From a virus: 46,041 bases of DNA. Location: IMG/VR virus record IMGVR_UViG_3300046522_000183, positions 1 through 46,041 of that record; one strand, written 5' to 3'. This document shows positions 14,940 through 22,562 of the stretch, one piece after another; position 1 is the stretch's first letter; each line of letters opens with the position of its first letter. Position numbers and translations under genes: made by a program. The notes beneath the pieces were generated by a model, which did no database searches, had not been told where the DNA came from, and was given only the letters and a program-made list of their open reading frames with translations.

Positions 14940-15134
14940 ATGAACGTGATCAACACCGAACCGAACTTCGCGAAGGCCGTCGAGGCCGAGGCCGCCAAGG
15001 AGCTGTCCCAGGAGAAGGCGGCTGCCGCCAAGTCCAAGATCAAGGACAGCCTGAAGCGCATCGCTGCGGCCGAGAAGGTTCTCCAGAACCTCAAGGACGA
15101 GCACGCAATCCTCCTGGCCGACATTGCTTCCTGA
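14940..15134 (+). CDS. Ala/Lys-rich coiled-coil protein (64 aa)
   Basis: ATG 14940 has a strong site, AAGGAG at 14928-14933. The protein is almost entirely a charged helix (EAEAAKELSQEKAAAAKSKI, then AAEKVLQNLKDEHAILL), likely a coiled coil. The next gene's TTG start lies inside its end. No family recognised. Confidence 0.65.
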   Translation: MNVINTEPNFAKAVEAEAAKELSQEKAAAAKSKIKDSLKRIAAAEKVLQNLKDEHAILLADIAS

Positions 15135-15693
15135 TACCCGCATCCTGTCCCGTCCATTGCGCTTGCTTTGGGCGGGATGGGAGACCACGACCACCAAGCT
15201 GCAGCAGGCTGGGTGGAAGCTCAGCGCCGAGCAGGACTTCTACGGCAACCGTATGCGGATCGCCATGAGCCACGAGGGCATGCGCCTGCTGGCCGTGACA
15301 CCCGCGTTCGACTTCCGCTACATGGATGCCATCAGCGACTACCGCTATCTGCATGACGTCCAGGCGCAGGTCGTACAGGCCATGGGCCGCGAGGTGTTCA
15401 TCCACGAGCACGGCAGCGTCGACTGGTCCTTCAAGGACATCGACGCGCAGCCGACGTTCACCTCCAACAAGATCACCAAGCTGGAAGACCTAGCGCACTT
15501 CGCGGCGCCCCTGGTCCGCACCAGGGAGATCATCATCCCAGAGGAGAACGTCGAGGACATGCTGGAGCGCATTCTGAAGCTGCAGCAGCCGGCGAGGACC
15601 GAGCGGCTCAAGGAGCAGCTGCGGTCACCTGAGGGCCTTGCGGCCGTGCCGCAGCAGAAGTTTCATGCCCAGATCCTCAGCATCGCAGCGTGA
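15124..15693 (+). CDS. Unknown protein (189 aa)
   Basis: The only good start is TTG 15124, with no clear ribosome site, inside the end of the preceding gene. The product begins with basic and aromatic residues (LRLLWAGWETTTTKLQQAGW). It continues with a strand-rich middle and ends in helices (NVEDMLERILKLQQPARTERL). No known family. The size and steady coding pattern make it a real gene. Confidence 0.75.
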   Translation: MLPDTRILSRPLRLLWAGWETTTTKLQQAGWKLSAEQDFYGNRMRIAMSHEGMRLLAVTPAFDFRYMDAISDYRYLHDVQAQVVQAMGREVFIHEHGSVDWSFKDIDAQPTFTSNKITKLEDLAHFAAPLVRTREIIIPEENVEDMLERILKLQQPARTERLKEQLRSPEGLAAVPQQKFHAQILSIAA

Positions 15694-15985
15694 GCACACG
15701 GCCCTCTGCTGGTGGCTCATCGAGCGCAAGGTCGCCTACTACATGCCCGAGGCCGTCCACACGTCCTGGGGTGCCCACTTTGTGGTCGCAGACGACCTCT
15801 ACGACCAAGCTGAGAAGCGTTACCTGACGCTGTGCCGTGAGTTGGGCCACCGCAACACCATCGTCCACAAAGGCCACCCAGGGTTCGAAGATGTCCCTGG
15901 GGACGGCATGATGGAGGTGGATGACACAAGGCCCAGCGTGCAGCTGGTGCTCAGGAAGCTAGGAGCGAACAGATGGCGGAAATGA
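15665..15985 (+). CDS. Unknown protein (106 aa)
   Basis: ATG 15665 lies inside the end of the preceding gene. The frame from there reads well: HTALCWWLIERKVAYYMPEA, then FVVADDLYDQAEKRYLTLCRE. It looks like a small alpha-beta protein with two cysteines. An earlier in-frame start at 15638 would add only 9 residues and more overlap. No family recognised. Confidence 0.65.
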   Translation: MPRSSASQREHTALCWWLIERKVAYYMPEAVHTSWGAHFVVADDLYDQAEKRYLTLCRELGHRNTIVHKGHPGFEDVPGDGMMEVDDTRPSVQLVLRKLGANRWRK

Positions 15986-16143
15986 CCACCTACATCAACT
16001 ACGGTAATATGCCGCTGAACGAACAGCTTCGCGAAATGTACCCGTGGCTGGACGAGGAGCAGGCGCGGCACATCGAGCGTGAGGCTATGTACGCGGCAGC
16101 GCGTCGCGCCTACGACATGGCGCAGCGTGTGAAGCCTGACTGA
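15973..16143 (+). CDS. Small helical protein (56 aa), last gene of the plus-strand arm
   Basis: ATG 15973 follows AGGAG at 15961-15965. The product is acidic at the front and basic at the end (LDEEQARHIEREAMYAAARRA). It ends directly before the convergent terminator. No family recognised. Confidence 0.65.
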   Translation: MAEMTTYINYGNMPLNEQLREMYPWLDEEQARHIEREAMYAAARRAYDMAQRVKPD

Positions 16144-16190
16144 AAAAAAACCCCCAAGGGAGCCCATTACGGGTCCTTGGGGGTTTTTGG
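16144..16190. terminator. Two-way terminator between the converging arms
   Basis: AAAAACCCCCAAGG (from 16146) pairs with CCTTGGGGGTTTTT (to 16188), a perfect 14-pair stem with a loop of about 15 bases. It has a T run on the plus strand and, because of the A run, also one on the minus strand. It lies exactly where the plus-strand replication arm and the minus-strand structural arm meet. Confidence 0.95.
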
Positions 16191-16191
16191 T

Positions 16192-16506
16192 TTAGGCTTG
16201 CGGATTGCGGGGATCACCCGGCAGGTAGGTGCCGGCAGGCGCCGCTACGGGCCCTAGCGGGGGCACAGGGGCGTCCACCGGAGCAGGGGCTACGAAGAGA
16301 GCCGCGGACACCGCAGCGATACCAGCGGACTCCGCAGGGGTCGTGGCGGCCGACAGGAGCTGAGCCGTGAGGGCGTCAACGTCGGTCTGGGCCTGGGCCA
16401 GATCGGCCACGGCAGCGTCGCGCTCAGCGGCCACGGAGGCAACCGAGGCGGCCATAGTGGCTACCTTGGTGACCGCGTCAGTGAGCTTGGAGAGGTCGAG
16501 AGGCAA
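16192..16506 (-). CDS. Ala-rich coiled-coil protein (104 aa)
   Basis: It starts at TTG 16506 with AAGGA eight bases upstream on the minus strand. The first two thirds are a long helix (AVTKVATMAASVASVAAERD, AVADLAQAQTDVDALTAQL), and the end is Pro/Ala-rich. It is the last gene of the late arm and could be a tail-associated or chaperone-like protein. No family recognised. Confidence 0.7.
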   Translation of the reverse strand: MPLDLSKLTDAVTKVATMAASVASVAAERDAAVADLAQAQTDVDALTAQLLSAATTPAESAGIAAVSAALFVAPAPVDAPVPPLGPVAAPAGTYLPGDPRNPQA

Positions 16507-16517
16507 TTAGAAAATCC

Positions 16518-16547
16518 TTGTTGAAATTGGAGCGCCGCCGCTATATT
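16518..16547 (+). promoter_or_regulatory. Sigma70-like promoter for the small plus-strand gene
   Basis: TTGTTG (16518-16523) and TATATT (16542-16547) are 18 bases apart; the alternative -35 TTGAAA (16521-16526) is 15 bases away. This AT-rich patch stands out from GC-rich flanks. The expected transcript start (about 16554) is almost at the ATG 16556, so the mRNA may be leaderless. Confidence 0.55.
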
Positions 16548-16555
16548 ACCAGGCC

Positions 16556-16738
16556 ATGCAGGACGATACCCTATGGCACAAGTGCCGCATCATCTGGCCT
16601 CGGCGCACCGTGGGCGGGGCGTGGACGCGGCCTACTGGACAGGTGTGGCGCCGGAAGACCGAAGGCCGCTGGGAATACAGACAGGACCCGGAGACGTCTG
16701 CCGCGTTTTGGGAGCGGCAGGCGGGCGGCTGGGGTTAG
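16556..16738 (+). CDS. Small Trp/Arg-rich protein, possible moron (60 aa)
   Basis: This gene runs against its minus-strand neighbours and has its own promoter-like sequence. The product is basic and Trp-rich (CRIIWPRRTVGGAWTRPTG, RRKTEGRWEYRQD). It ends two bases before the stop codon of the esterase gene on the other strand. Position, orientation and own promoter are those of a moron, a gene expressed from the prophage for the benefit of host or phage. The ribosome site is poor. No family recognised. Confidence 0.6.
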   Translation: MQDDTLWHKCRIIWPRRTVGGAWTRPTGQVWRRKTEGRWEYRQDPETSAAFWERQAGGWG

Positions 16739-16740
16739 GA

Positions 16741-17874
16741 TCAGCGTGCGAGGAGGCTCGCCAACACTGTGGCGATGTCGTCGTATCCGGTCGCGCTAGG
16801 GTGCAGGTTGTCATAGTACCAACCCAGAGGGTTCTTAGCTTCCCAAGATCCCCATCGATCCGTCAGCGAAATGTAGACACAATTATTCGCGATGGCCCTG
16901 GCTCTAGCTATGTCGCGATAGGTTTTTTGCGTGGCGACCGGAACAGTTGTTGCCTGAGACGGCGGTCCATCCATTACGATCACATCGCCGGATATCTTGC
17001 CGTCAGCAATCAACGTATCCATGCTGGTCTGATAGGTGGTGGTGTTCGTGGCGGTGTTGGCGTCGTTGATCGTCAGTGAGATAATCGAGAGCTTCGGCGC
17101 CAACGTCTTGAACATCTGACGAGGATTATAAGAACTGGCACCGCCGCTGATGTACGTGGCAACTGTTCCGCCGCCAAACCCACCATTGTAGACCTTGATC
17201 TGCTTCGTCGCGGCGGTGCGCCCGATGGCCGCAAGAACGATAGGCGTCCCGCTTGTCCTCGTGATGTCGAGGCGATGTGTTCCAGCAGGGACCGTCAGAG
17301 TGAAAAATTGAACGAGGGTTGAGGCGTTAGTTGTGTCGATGTTGGCAATCTCAGCCCCACCATCAACCGTGAAAGAAAGAATCCCGCCCGCGTTGTAGGC
17401 GACGTAATAGATGTCCCAAGTGTCAACGCTCGCATACGGCGTGTAGCTGATCGCCGTAGACCCCGAGGAGTAGAGGAAGGACCGGCCCGAATAAACAACC
17501 TGACCGGTTGCGATGTTCCAGCCAGCCCCTACTGATAGGTTCGGGTCCAGCGCAGACGGCGTGGACGAGCCATGTGTGGCGTAAAACCCTTCGTTGCTAA
17601 CGCTGAGGCCGATGGCGGCGAGCTTCTGCGCGAGCTTGTTTGGGGCGGAATTGACCTTCTGCACACCCGTTCCGGCTGTGGTGCTGTCGCCGTAACCGTA
17701 AGACAGGAAGGCGTTGGCCGTTCCCGCAAGAGCCGCATCACGAGCAGAACGCCAGTTCGCTAGATACGCCGGGTTGTAGTTGAAGATGCCGTCGTTACCT
17801 GCACCGAGGTCGACCCTGCGGCGCACCTTCCCAATCGACGGAACGCCCGGAACGAAGATGTTCGTCGGCGCCAT
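16741..17874 (-). CDS. SGNH/GDSL-type esterase, probably tail-borne
   Basis: This 377-residue protein has the SGNH hydrolase blocks: YGDSTTAG (about 60-67, catalytic Ser), the glycine block NGGFGGG, LTINDA (block III Asn) and DNLHPSATGYDDIA near the C-terminus (catalytic Asp and His). An inserted beta domain lies between (about 130-210). Such enzymes on phage tails remove acetyl or other ester groups from surface polysaccharides. It directly follows a small virion-like gene. The substrate is unknown. Base composition looks less GC-rich than its neighbours, suggesting exchange. Confidence 0.8.
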   Translation of the reverse strand: MAPTNIFVPGVPSIGKVRRRVDLGAGNDGIFNYNPAYLANWRSARDAALAGTANAFLSYGYGDSTTAGTGVQKVNSAPNKLAQKLAAIGLSVSNEGFYATHGSSTPSALDPNLSVGAGWNIATGQVVYSGRSFLYSSGSTAISYTPYASVDTWDIYYVAYNAGGILSFTVDGGAEIANIDTTNASTLVQFFTLTVPAGTHRLDITRTSGTPIVLAAIGRTAATKQIKVYNGGFGGGTVATYISGGASSYNPRQMFKTLAPKLSIISLTINDANTATNTTTYQTSMDTLIADGKISGDVIVMDGPPSQATTVPVATQKTYRDIARARAIANNCVYISLTDRWGSWEAKNPLGWYYDNLHPSATGYDDIATVLASLLAR

Positions 17875-18146
17875 TAGTAGTTCTCGACGACGCAGACCAC
17901 CTGGGTGCCTGAGGCAACGATGCCGTACACGGCGTCCGTGGTCTCGATGGCCACGCTCGCACCGAGCACACCAGGGAGCAGCAATCCGTTAGTCACGGAG
18001 ACAGAGGAGTTACCGAGGTAGACAGGGGTAGTACCAGCGTTCTCAACGACCACAGTGTCGCGGCCAGAACGCTGAGTGATGATAAGGGTAGGGGTGATGC
18101 CAACAGTCGCCTGCGAGGTAGCGAAGTTGGAGTTCAAATTCTTCAC
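17874..18146 (-). CDS. Small beta-rich virion-like protein (90 aa)
   Basis: GTG 18146 has AAGG six bases upstream on the minus strand and overlaps the stop of the gene before it. A longer in-frame extension upstream has no start that fits the operon. The sequence alternates short strands (TLIITQRSGRDTVVVENAG, ASVAIETTDAVYGIVASGTQ), typical of small tail or fibre-tip domains. It probably attaches to or supports the esterase. The function is inferred. Confidence 0.65.
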   Translation of the reverse strand: MKNLNSNFATSQATVGITPTLIITQRSGRDTVVVENAGTTPVYLGNSSVSVTNGLLLPGVLGASVAIETTDAVYGIVASGTQVVCVVENY

Positions 18147-18301
18147 GATAGGCCTTTGTTCTTGATCTTGTAGTACACCTGGACCACGAGCCACACGCCA
18201 CCGAGGAGACCTACGGTGAACTGGATGTACGGGTTGAGGGTGCTGATCCACAGGGGCGAAGTCAGAGCTGCGCCGGCGCCTGCGGTAGTGACGGTTTCCA
18301 T
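18143..18301 (-). CDS. Small membrane protein (52 aa)
   Basis: ATG 18301 overlaps the TAA of the upstream gene, and its TGA overlaps the next GTG. It has one membrane segment (FTVGLLGGVWLVVQVYY) and a basic end (KIKNKG). It lies in the lysis block and could be a holin helper or pinholin-like protein. There is no direct evidence for that role. Confidence 0.6.
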   Translation of the reverse strand: METVTTAGAGAALTSPLWISTLNPYIQFTVGLLGGVWLVVQVYYKIKNKGLS

Positions 18302-18714
18302 TACGCTCTCTTGATCCATGCGGACGCTAATCCTGCGACAACGGTCGAAGCTCCGGTCAACGTAAAAACCGAGCCGACAACGAGGCGCGCGTATTCAAGC
18401 TCGACATCAGGGACCTTCAGTACGGTCCAGCCGAGCGCGGGGAATGTGCTGACGAAGAAGATGGCTGCGTGATAGAGCATCACCGGGAAGACCCCGATGC
18501 CCCACGCGATCCAGAAGACCGGGTGGTTCATCATCGCCATCGTGACGTCTTTCACGTCCGAAAAACGATGTGCTTCTTCGGACACTATCGCGGTGGACAC
18601 GGTGGCCGAGTTGTTGTTCTCGACGACGCGCGTGTCTTCCTTCTTGTTCAGCCAGCCGAAGAGACCTGTGAGGAGCTGTGGGACTGACGTGAGTAGGGTA
18701 ATCAGCCAGCTCAT
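18301..18714 (-). CDS. Membrane protein of the lysis block (137 aa)
   Basis: The product has a short amphipathic start (SWLITLLTSVPQLLTGLFGWL), a charged middle and two membrane segments (WIAWGIGVFPVMLYHAAIFF, and VGSVFTLTGASTVVAGLASA). This layout fits a holin or a related phage membrane protein. It overlaps the preceding gene by four bases. I would call it a possible holin; the neighbouring 78-residue protein is an equal candidate. Confidence 0.65.
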   Translation of the reverse strand: MSWLITLLTSVPQLLTGLFGWLNKKEDTRVVENNNSATVSTAIVSEEAHRFSDVKDVTMAMMNHPVFWIAWGIGVFPVMLYHAAIFFVSTFPALGWTVLKVPDVELEYARLVVGSVFTLTGASTVVAGLASAWIKRA

Positions 18715-18947
18715 TCGTCCACAGGCTCCTCGAGGTGGAGCATGGGCTTCATCACGAGCAGCGCGAAGGGCAGCAGAGAGATGATCAGCTCGACGTAGTT
18801 CTCGGGCAGGAAGTGCGCGAGGATGGGCCGGAGGTCGATGCCCTGCAGCTGGTAGAGCAGCGTAGGCAGGATGGCGATGAGCGCCACGCCCACGGCATGC
18901 CAGTGGACCCTAAGTCGGGCCCAGATATCTGAGATTTCACTAAGCAT
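18711..18947 (-). CDS. Probable holin (78 aa)
   Basis: It has two membrane segments (VALIAILPTLLYQL and YVELIISLLPFALLVM) separated by a short loop, a charged C-terminus and the usual size of a holin. It starts at ATG 18947 inside the end of the endolysin gene. Holins form pores in the inner membrane and set lysis time. Which of the three small membrane genes is the true holin cannot be decided from sequence. Confidence 0.65.
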   Translation of the reverse strand: MLSEISDIWARLRVHWHAVGVALIAILPTLLYQLQGIDLRPILAHFLPENYVELIISLLPFALLVMKPMLHLEEPVDE

Positions 18948-19665
18948 TCTTGAGCTGTGCGTTGTAAGCGTTGGCGCGATGATTGGCCTGCACTGCGTGC
19001 CAGACGAACCAGACGGTGCCGACGAGCAGGAGGCCTGCGATGGCCCAGCCGGCGACAGTTGCGAAGTCCAGATGGTTGATCACGGGGCCCACAGTGACGC
19101 CCGTGGACGCGCCTGCGGTCGAGTGTGTGATCGCCTTTCCGGCGTTCTTGGTGGCTTCGTTCTTGAGGCCAGGGGCGACAGGTTTCCCTGCGGCACCGAG
19201 GGCCATGCGGACGCCAGTGGCCTCCACGTCGGCGCAACGGCGGCCCCAGCCCTTACCGAAGCAGGACCACGTGCGCAGCGAATGAAGGAATGACGAACGC
19301 TTGGCGCAGAAGGCCTTCACGTAGGCGACGGGAGATAGCTTCTGGGGATCGAGCTGCTTGCGGTAGTCGAGCGAGCGCTTGACGCCCGAGTTCACACCGA
19401 AGTCAAACTCGACGAAGTCCACGCCGTTCGGGCGCGCATCGCAGCCCATCTTGGCCCAATACTTCTGCCGGTAGATGTCGATTGCGACCTGCTTAGGCAT
19501 GGCCTTGACGTCAGCCGGGGTCGCCTCCGGCTTCCAGTATTTGCGAGCATCGAAGATCGTGATGCCCCAGTTGGTGGCGCCACCGGGATCACGAGGATCA
19601 TTGGTGTAGCCACCTTCGTAGGTCAGCGTCTTGCTGATGCTCGCCTCGCGATTTGAGGCGGTCAT
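18940..19665 (-). CDS. Endolysin, GH108 family, with C-terminal membrane segment
   Basis: This 241-residue peptidoglycan hydrolase has the glycoside hydrolase 108 signature EGGYTNDPRDPGGATNWGIT (about 17-36; Glu is the likely catalytic residue). Next comes the peptidoglycan-binding type 3 part (VDFVEFDFGVNSG, about 81-93). The C-terminal region adds a low-complexity linker and a membrane segment (VAGWAIAGLLLVGTVWFVWH, about 205-225). Most GH108 endolysins end without a membrane anchor, so this form may be held at the membrane until lysis. ATG 19665; the holin gene overlaps its end. Confidence 0.85.
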   Translation of the reverse strand: MTASNREASISKTLTYEGGYTNDPRDPGGATNWGITIFDARKYWKPEATPADVKAMPKQVAIDIYRQKYWAKMGCDARPNGVDFVEFDFGVNSGVKRSLDYRKQLDPQKLSPVAYVKAFCAKRSSFLHSLRTWSCFGKGWGRRCADVEATGVRMALGAAGKPVAPGLKNEATKNAGKAITHSTAGASTGVTVGPVINHLDFATVAGWAIAGLLLVGTVWFVWHAVQANHRANAYNAQLKNA

Positions 19666-19667
19666 GT

Positions 19668-19961
19668 TTATCCGTTGATTAGTTTCATGTTGCTGGGCGC
19701 AGCCAAGGCGCGGTCGTTGGCGGCCACCATGTCGTTGCGGAAGCTCTCGACGGCGGCGCCTGTTTGGCGCTGCATCTGCGCGTTCTCGATCAACAGCATG
19801 GGGAGCAGTGCGACTGCACAGCGCCAGTCGTCAATCATCTCTTCGGACTGAGGGTTCTTTCCGACTACGCGGGTCCACCATGGGCACTTGTGGCACACGG
19901 TTGACGTGTCGGCCTTGTGCAGCGGGCAGATGATGCCCTCGTCAGCGTGGGGAATTTTCAT
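19668..19961 (-). CDS. Small Cys-rich unknown protein (97 aa)
   Basis: The N-terminal part has CPLHKADTSTVCHKCPWW, with Cys-His-Cys-His-Cys spacing like a small zinc site. The rest is helical (LLPMLLIENAQMQRQTGAAV). It resembles a conserved unnamed phage protein placed near tail genes. It lies between a fibre gene and the endolysin gene. Function unknown. Confidence 0.7.
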   Translation of the reverse strand: MKIPHADEGIICPLHKADTSTVCHKCPWWTRVVGKNPQSEEMIDDWRCAVALLPMLLIENAQMQRQTGAAVESFRNDMVAANDRALAAPSNMKLING

Positions 19962-19965
19962 TGCG

Positions 19966-21192
19966 TCAGTTCTTGCTGGCTAGGATCAGGTCGATGTACT
20001 GGATTGCCATAATGATGGTGTGGTTGTGCGACGCGCCGCTACCTACACTGGACGTTCCAATGGTGCCTGTCTGACCGGAGCCGGCGTTAGGAACACCACC
20101 GCCTGAACCGTCCAGCGTCGTGTTGGCGCCGATGGTGTGAGCGTGCGCAGGCATCTGCGCTATCGTAAGCGCCGTGTTGCCGACGACCGTCTGCGCCATC
20201 ACCGTTGAGAATGCGTTCGTACCGCCCGCGACACCGCCTGAGCCCGAGACGACACGTAAAGCCTTGTCGTTCTGCGTGGTGAGTTTGGTCCAGCCGGTGG
20301 GCGCCGCAGCCTGATAGAACAGCATGGTGGTGCCAGAGGGGAAACCACCGGCAGCGACTGCTGTGGAGACGAAGGCTGTGGTAGCCATCTTGGTGCTGTT
20401 GTCTCCAGCAGAGGCTGTTGGGGCCGCAGTCGTTCCTGTGAACGTTGGGGAGTCCAGCGGAGCCTTGAGCGCTATCGCAGCGGACAACGCGGCGTCCTGC
20501 GTATCGACGTAGGTCTTGTCGGCCTTAGGGGATACCTGAGTATCCGTGTAGGTCTTGCCTGCCGCATCCTGCGTATCGACGTAGGTCGTGTCCGCTTTGA
20601 GAGCCAACGCGGTCACCGAGGCGCGTGAGGTGTCCGTGGGATGGACGTGATCCTCGTGGGCCCAATAGGCGCTCGTGCCGACAGCTGCTGCGCCATCGAC
20701 GATAGGCGTTGCCGTGCCCGCAGCACTTTGAACCGCCGCAGCAGAGGAAGCCGCCGACGTTGCGGAGTTTGTCGCGCTATTCGCCGCAGATGATGCGGAG
20801 CTTGAAGCTGACGAGGCATTGGATGTCGTCTGCGCTGCTAGGGCCTGCAGCAGCTGCACGACGGCGCTCTCTTGCGAGAGGAAGTCGTAGATGTTGCCGC
20901 CTGGGTAGAACCCAGAGGGAGCCTGCGAGGCCGCGTTGTTGCCAGGGGTGTCGCTGGAGACCACGGTGGTCGAGGTGACGACAGCGCCATCCGTGAAGAA
21001 CGAACTGGGCGTGTTGGACTGGGGGCCGGGGCCCGTCTCATTGGAGACCACGGTACCCGCGCCGACCACACCCCCGCCCGCGTATAGCGAGCTGGGGGCA
21101 GCGGAGGGCGTGGTGGACGCCGGGTTATCGTTCGACGTCACCACTGCGGTGCCGTAGGCCTCCCCGTCCGCGAAGAACGAGGAGTTTACCAT
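19966..21192 (-). CDS. Tail fibre protein with N-terminal repeats and collar-type tip
   Basis: This 408-residue protein probably recognises the host. Four imperfect N-terminal repeats start at SSFFADGEAYG, SSLYAGGGVVG, SSFFTDGAVVT and SGFYPGGNIYD. Then come a Ser/Ala-rich helix (about 125-160), ADxTYVDTQDAA-type repeats (about 205-245) as in phage fibre shafts, and a collar-type C-terminus (GTTMLFYQAAAPTGW, ALTIAQMPAHAHTI). ATG 21192 overlaps the adaptor gene's end. The class is clear; the receptor is unknown. Confidence 0.85.
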   Translation of the reverse strand: MVNSSFFADGEAYGTAVVTSNDNPASTTPSAAPSSLYAGGGVVGAGTVVSNETGPGPQSNTPSSFFTDGAVVTSTTVVSSDTPGNNAASQAPSGFYPGGNIYDFLSQESAVVQLLQALAAQTTSNASSASSSASSAANSATNSATSAASSAAAVQSAAGTATPIVDGAAAVGTSAYWAHEDHVHPTDTSRASVTALALKADTTYVDTQDAAGKTYTDTQVSPKADKTYVDTQDAALSAAIALKAPLDSPTFTGTTAAPTASAGDNSTKMATTAFVSTAVAAGGFPSGTTMLFYQAAAPTGWTKLTTQNDKALRVVSGSGGVAGGTNAFSTVMAQTVVGNTALTIAQMPAHAHTIGANTTLDGSGGGVPNAGSGQTGTIGTSSVGSGASHNHTIIMAIQYIDLILASKN

Positions 21193-21833
21193 GCGTCATC
21201 CGTGTCGAGCTGGAGCGCGGGCGCCACGACCGCATCGGCCGTCAGCTCGTCCGCGTCAGCCATGCGCTGCAGGGAGGTGGTGATCTGGGTGTAGGTGGCC
21301 TCGGACTCGGTGCGGTTCTCGACGTCCTTGAGGTAGCTGTAGGCCGCGGCGAGTGCGCCGTAGAGCACTGCGTCCCAGGCGACCTTGAGGGCCGTGTTGG
21401 TGTCCGTGTCGGCGCTGAGTGCGGCGAACTCCGAGTAGTAGTGGATCAGCACCTTGTCGCCGGTACGGGGCTTGGGCCCGAGGATCCAGCTGCCGCCCTG
21501 GCGCGTGTACACCGAGGGTGCGACACCGAACTGCTGTGAGGCCGTCACGACACGATTGAGGTCCGTGCGGCGCAGTTCGGTCTCGAGGATGCCGTCCGCG
21601 TCAGTGTCCACCATGATGGCGATAAGCTCCAGCAGATCCGCGGGGATCGCGAGCTTCACGTAGCCGTCAGGGATCGTGTAGAGGACCTGCTTCTCCATGA
21701 ACGGGACACGAAGCTCCCGCTGGATCCGCATGATCGATTGATTGATAAAAAGGCTCACCAACGTGTCGGACTTGTTGACGACATTGTTGTTGAGCATCAG
21801 CTTGAACTGGTTCTTCAGCTCCCCGAGTGTCAC
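21186..21833 (-). CDS. Head-tail adaptor protein (SU10 / gp7-like)
   Basis: The 215-residue product is mainly helical, with the features of podovirus adaptor proteins that sit below the portal (LFINQSIMRIQRELRVPFME at the front, TALKVAWDAVLYGALAAAYSYL in the second half). Its place after capsid and decoration genes supports this. It starts at GTG 21833 with AAGGA upstream. It could also be called tail tube protein A-like. Confidence 0.75.
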   Translation of the reverse strand: MTLGELKNQFKLMLNNNVVNKSDTLVSLFINQSIMRIQRELRVPFMEKQVLYTIPDGYVKLAIPADLLELIAIMVDTDADGILETELRRTDLNRVVTASQQFGVAPSVYTRQGGSWILGPKPRTGDKVLIHYYSEFAALSADTDTNTALKVAWDAVLYGALAAAYSYLKDVENRTESEATYTQITTSLQRMADADELTADAVVAPALQLDTDDAW

Positions 21834-21845
21834 GTTGGTGGGTCC

Positions 21846-22172
21846 TTAGATTTTCTTGTTGGTCAGGATGAAGTCGTCGAGGTCGTACCTCTGGAGCATC
21901 TTCAGCGTCTCACGCACGGGTGCGGACATGACGTCGAAGCCGTAGCGGCGCATCAGCTCATCGACCACCTCAACGGGGATCGAGGCGACGTGGTAGAAGT
22001 CACCAGCCTTTTGGTTCGCGCTGTCGATCTTCTGCTTGCGGATCTCGGACAACCAATCGTCGTCGATTTCCTGCTCGCGCTTGACGATCAGATCACCGGT
22101 AGAGCGGTCCTCGTCGAAGGAGACTAGAGTGTCGAGAACACGGGGTTCTTCGTGGAAAGTTTCAGAAGACAT
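21846..22172 (-). CDS. Conserved-type unknown virion-block protein (108 aa)
   Basis: The product is acidic and mostly helical (EQEIDDDWLSEIRKQKIDS, then VVDELMRRYGFDVMSAPV). It lies between the capsid terminator and the adaptor gene and reads like small proteins found at this place in SU10-like phages. ATG 22172. The function is not known. Confidence 0.7.
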   Translation of the reverse strand: MSSETFHEEPRVLDTLVSFDEDRSTGDLIVKREQEIDDDWLSEIRKQKIDSANQKAGDFYHVASIPVEVVDELMRRYGFDVMSAPVRETLKMLQRYDLDDFILTNKKI

Positions 22173-22185
22173 AAATTCTCAATGG

Positions 22186-22228
22186 AAAAAAGGGGCTCCA
22201 AATCCCCATACGGAAGAGATGGAGCCCC
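22186..22228 (-). terminator. Terminator after the capsid-decoration genes
   Basis: On the minus strand GGGGCTCC pairs with GGAGCCCC around a loop of about 21 bases, followed by TTTTTT. It lies eight bases after the decoration gene stop. It probably gives high capsid transcript levels and lower expression of the genes behind it, as the single capsid-region terminator does in T7. Confidence 0.85.
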
Positions 22229-22235
22229 GAGGTAG

Positions 22236-22562
22236 TTACAGCGAGACGAAGCGGATCTTGAGCGTCCCGTTCAGAGCCGCAGACGCGTGAGCGTTGCGCA
22301 CCTTGAACGTGACTGAACCCGCGGCCGGGACGTAGCTGTGGATGTGACAGGGCACGGTGGTGTTCGTGCCGTCACCACCGACGTTCGCAATCACCACGCT
22401 ATCGGGCGAGATGTTGGCGTCGGTGAGCGTGAATGTGTAGTCAGCACCTGCTGCCGTGGTCAGCGCCTCGGTCGTAACCAAGCCGCTCGTGTGGTTGATG
22501 GTGGCCGCTGCAGCCGTAGAGACTGCAGAGCCGACATCACCGGGATTAACGCCAGACGGCAT
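22236..22562 (-). CDS. Probable head decoration (cement) protein
   Basis: This 108-residue beta-rich protein has Ala/Thr/Val strands (ADYTFTLTDANISPDSVVIA, GSVTFKVRNAHASAALNGT) and a C-terminus ending in KIRFVSL. It is translated directly after the major capsid gene (TAATG overlap at 22562) and before a strong terminator, the position of capsid-stabilising proteins. ATG 22562. The role is inferred from place and pattern. Confidence 0.65.
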   Translation of the reverse strand: MPSGVNPGDVGSAVSTAAAATINHTSGLVTTEALTTAAGADYTFTLTDANISPDSVVIANVGGDGTNTTVPCHIHSYVPAAGSVTFKVRNAHASAALNGTLKIRFVSL

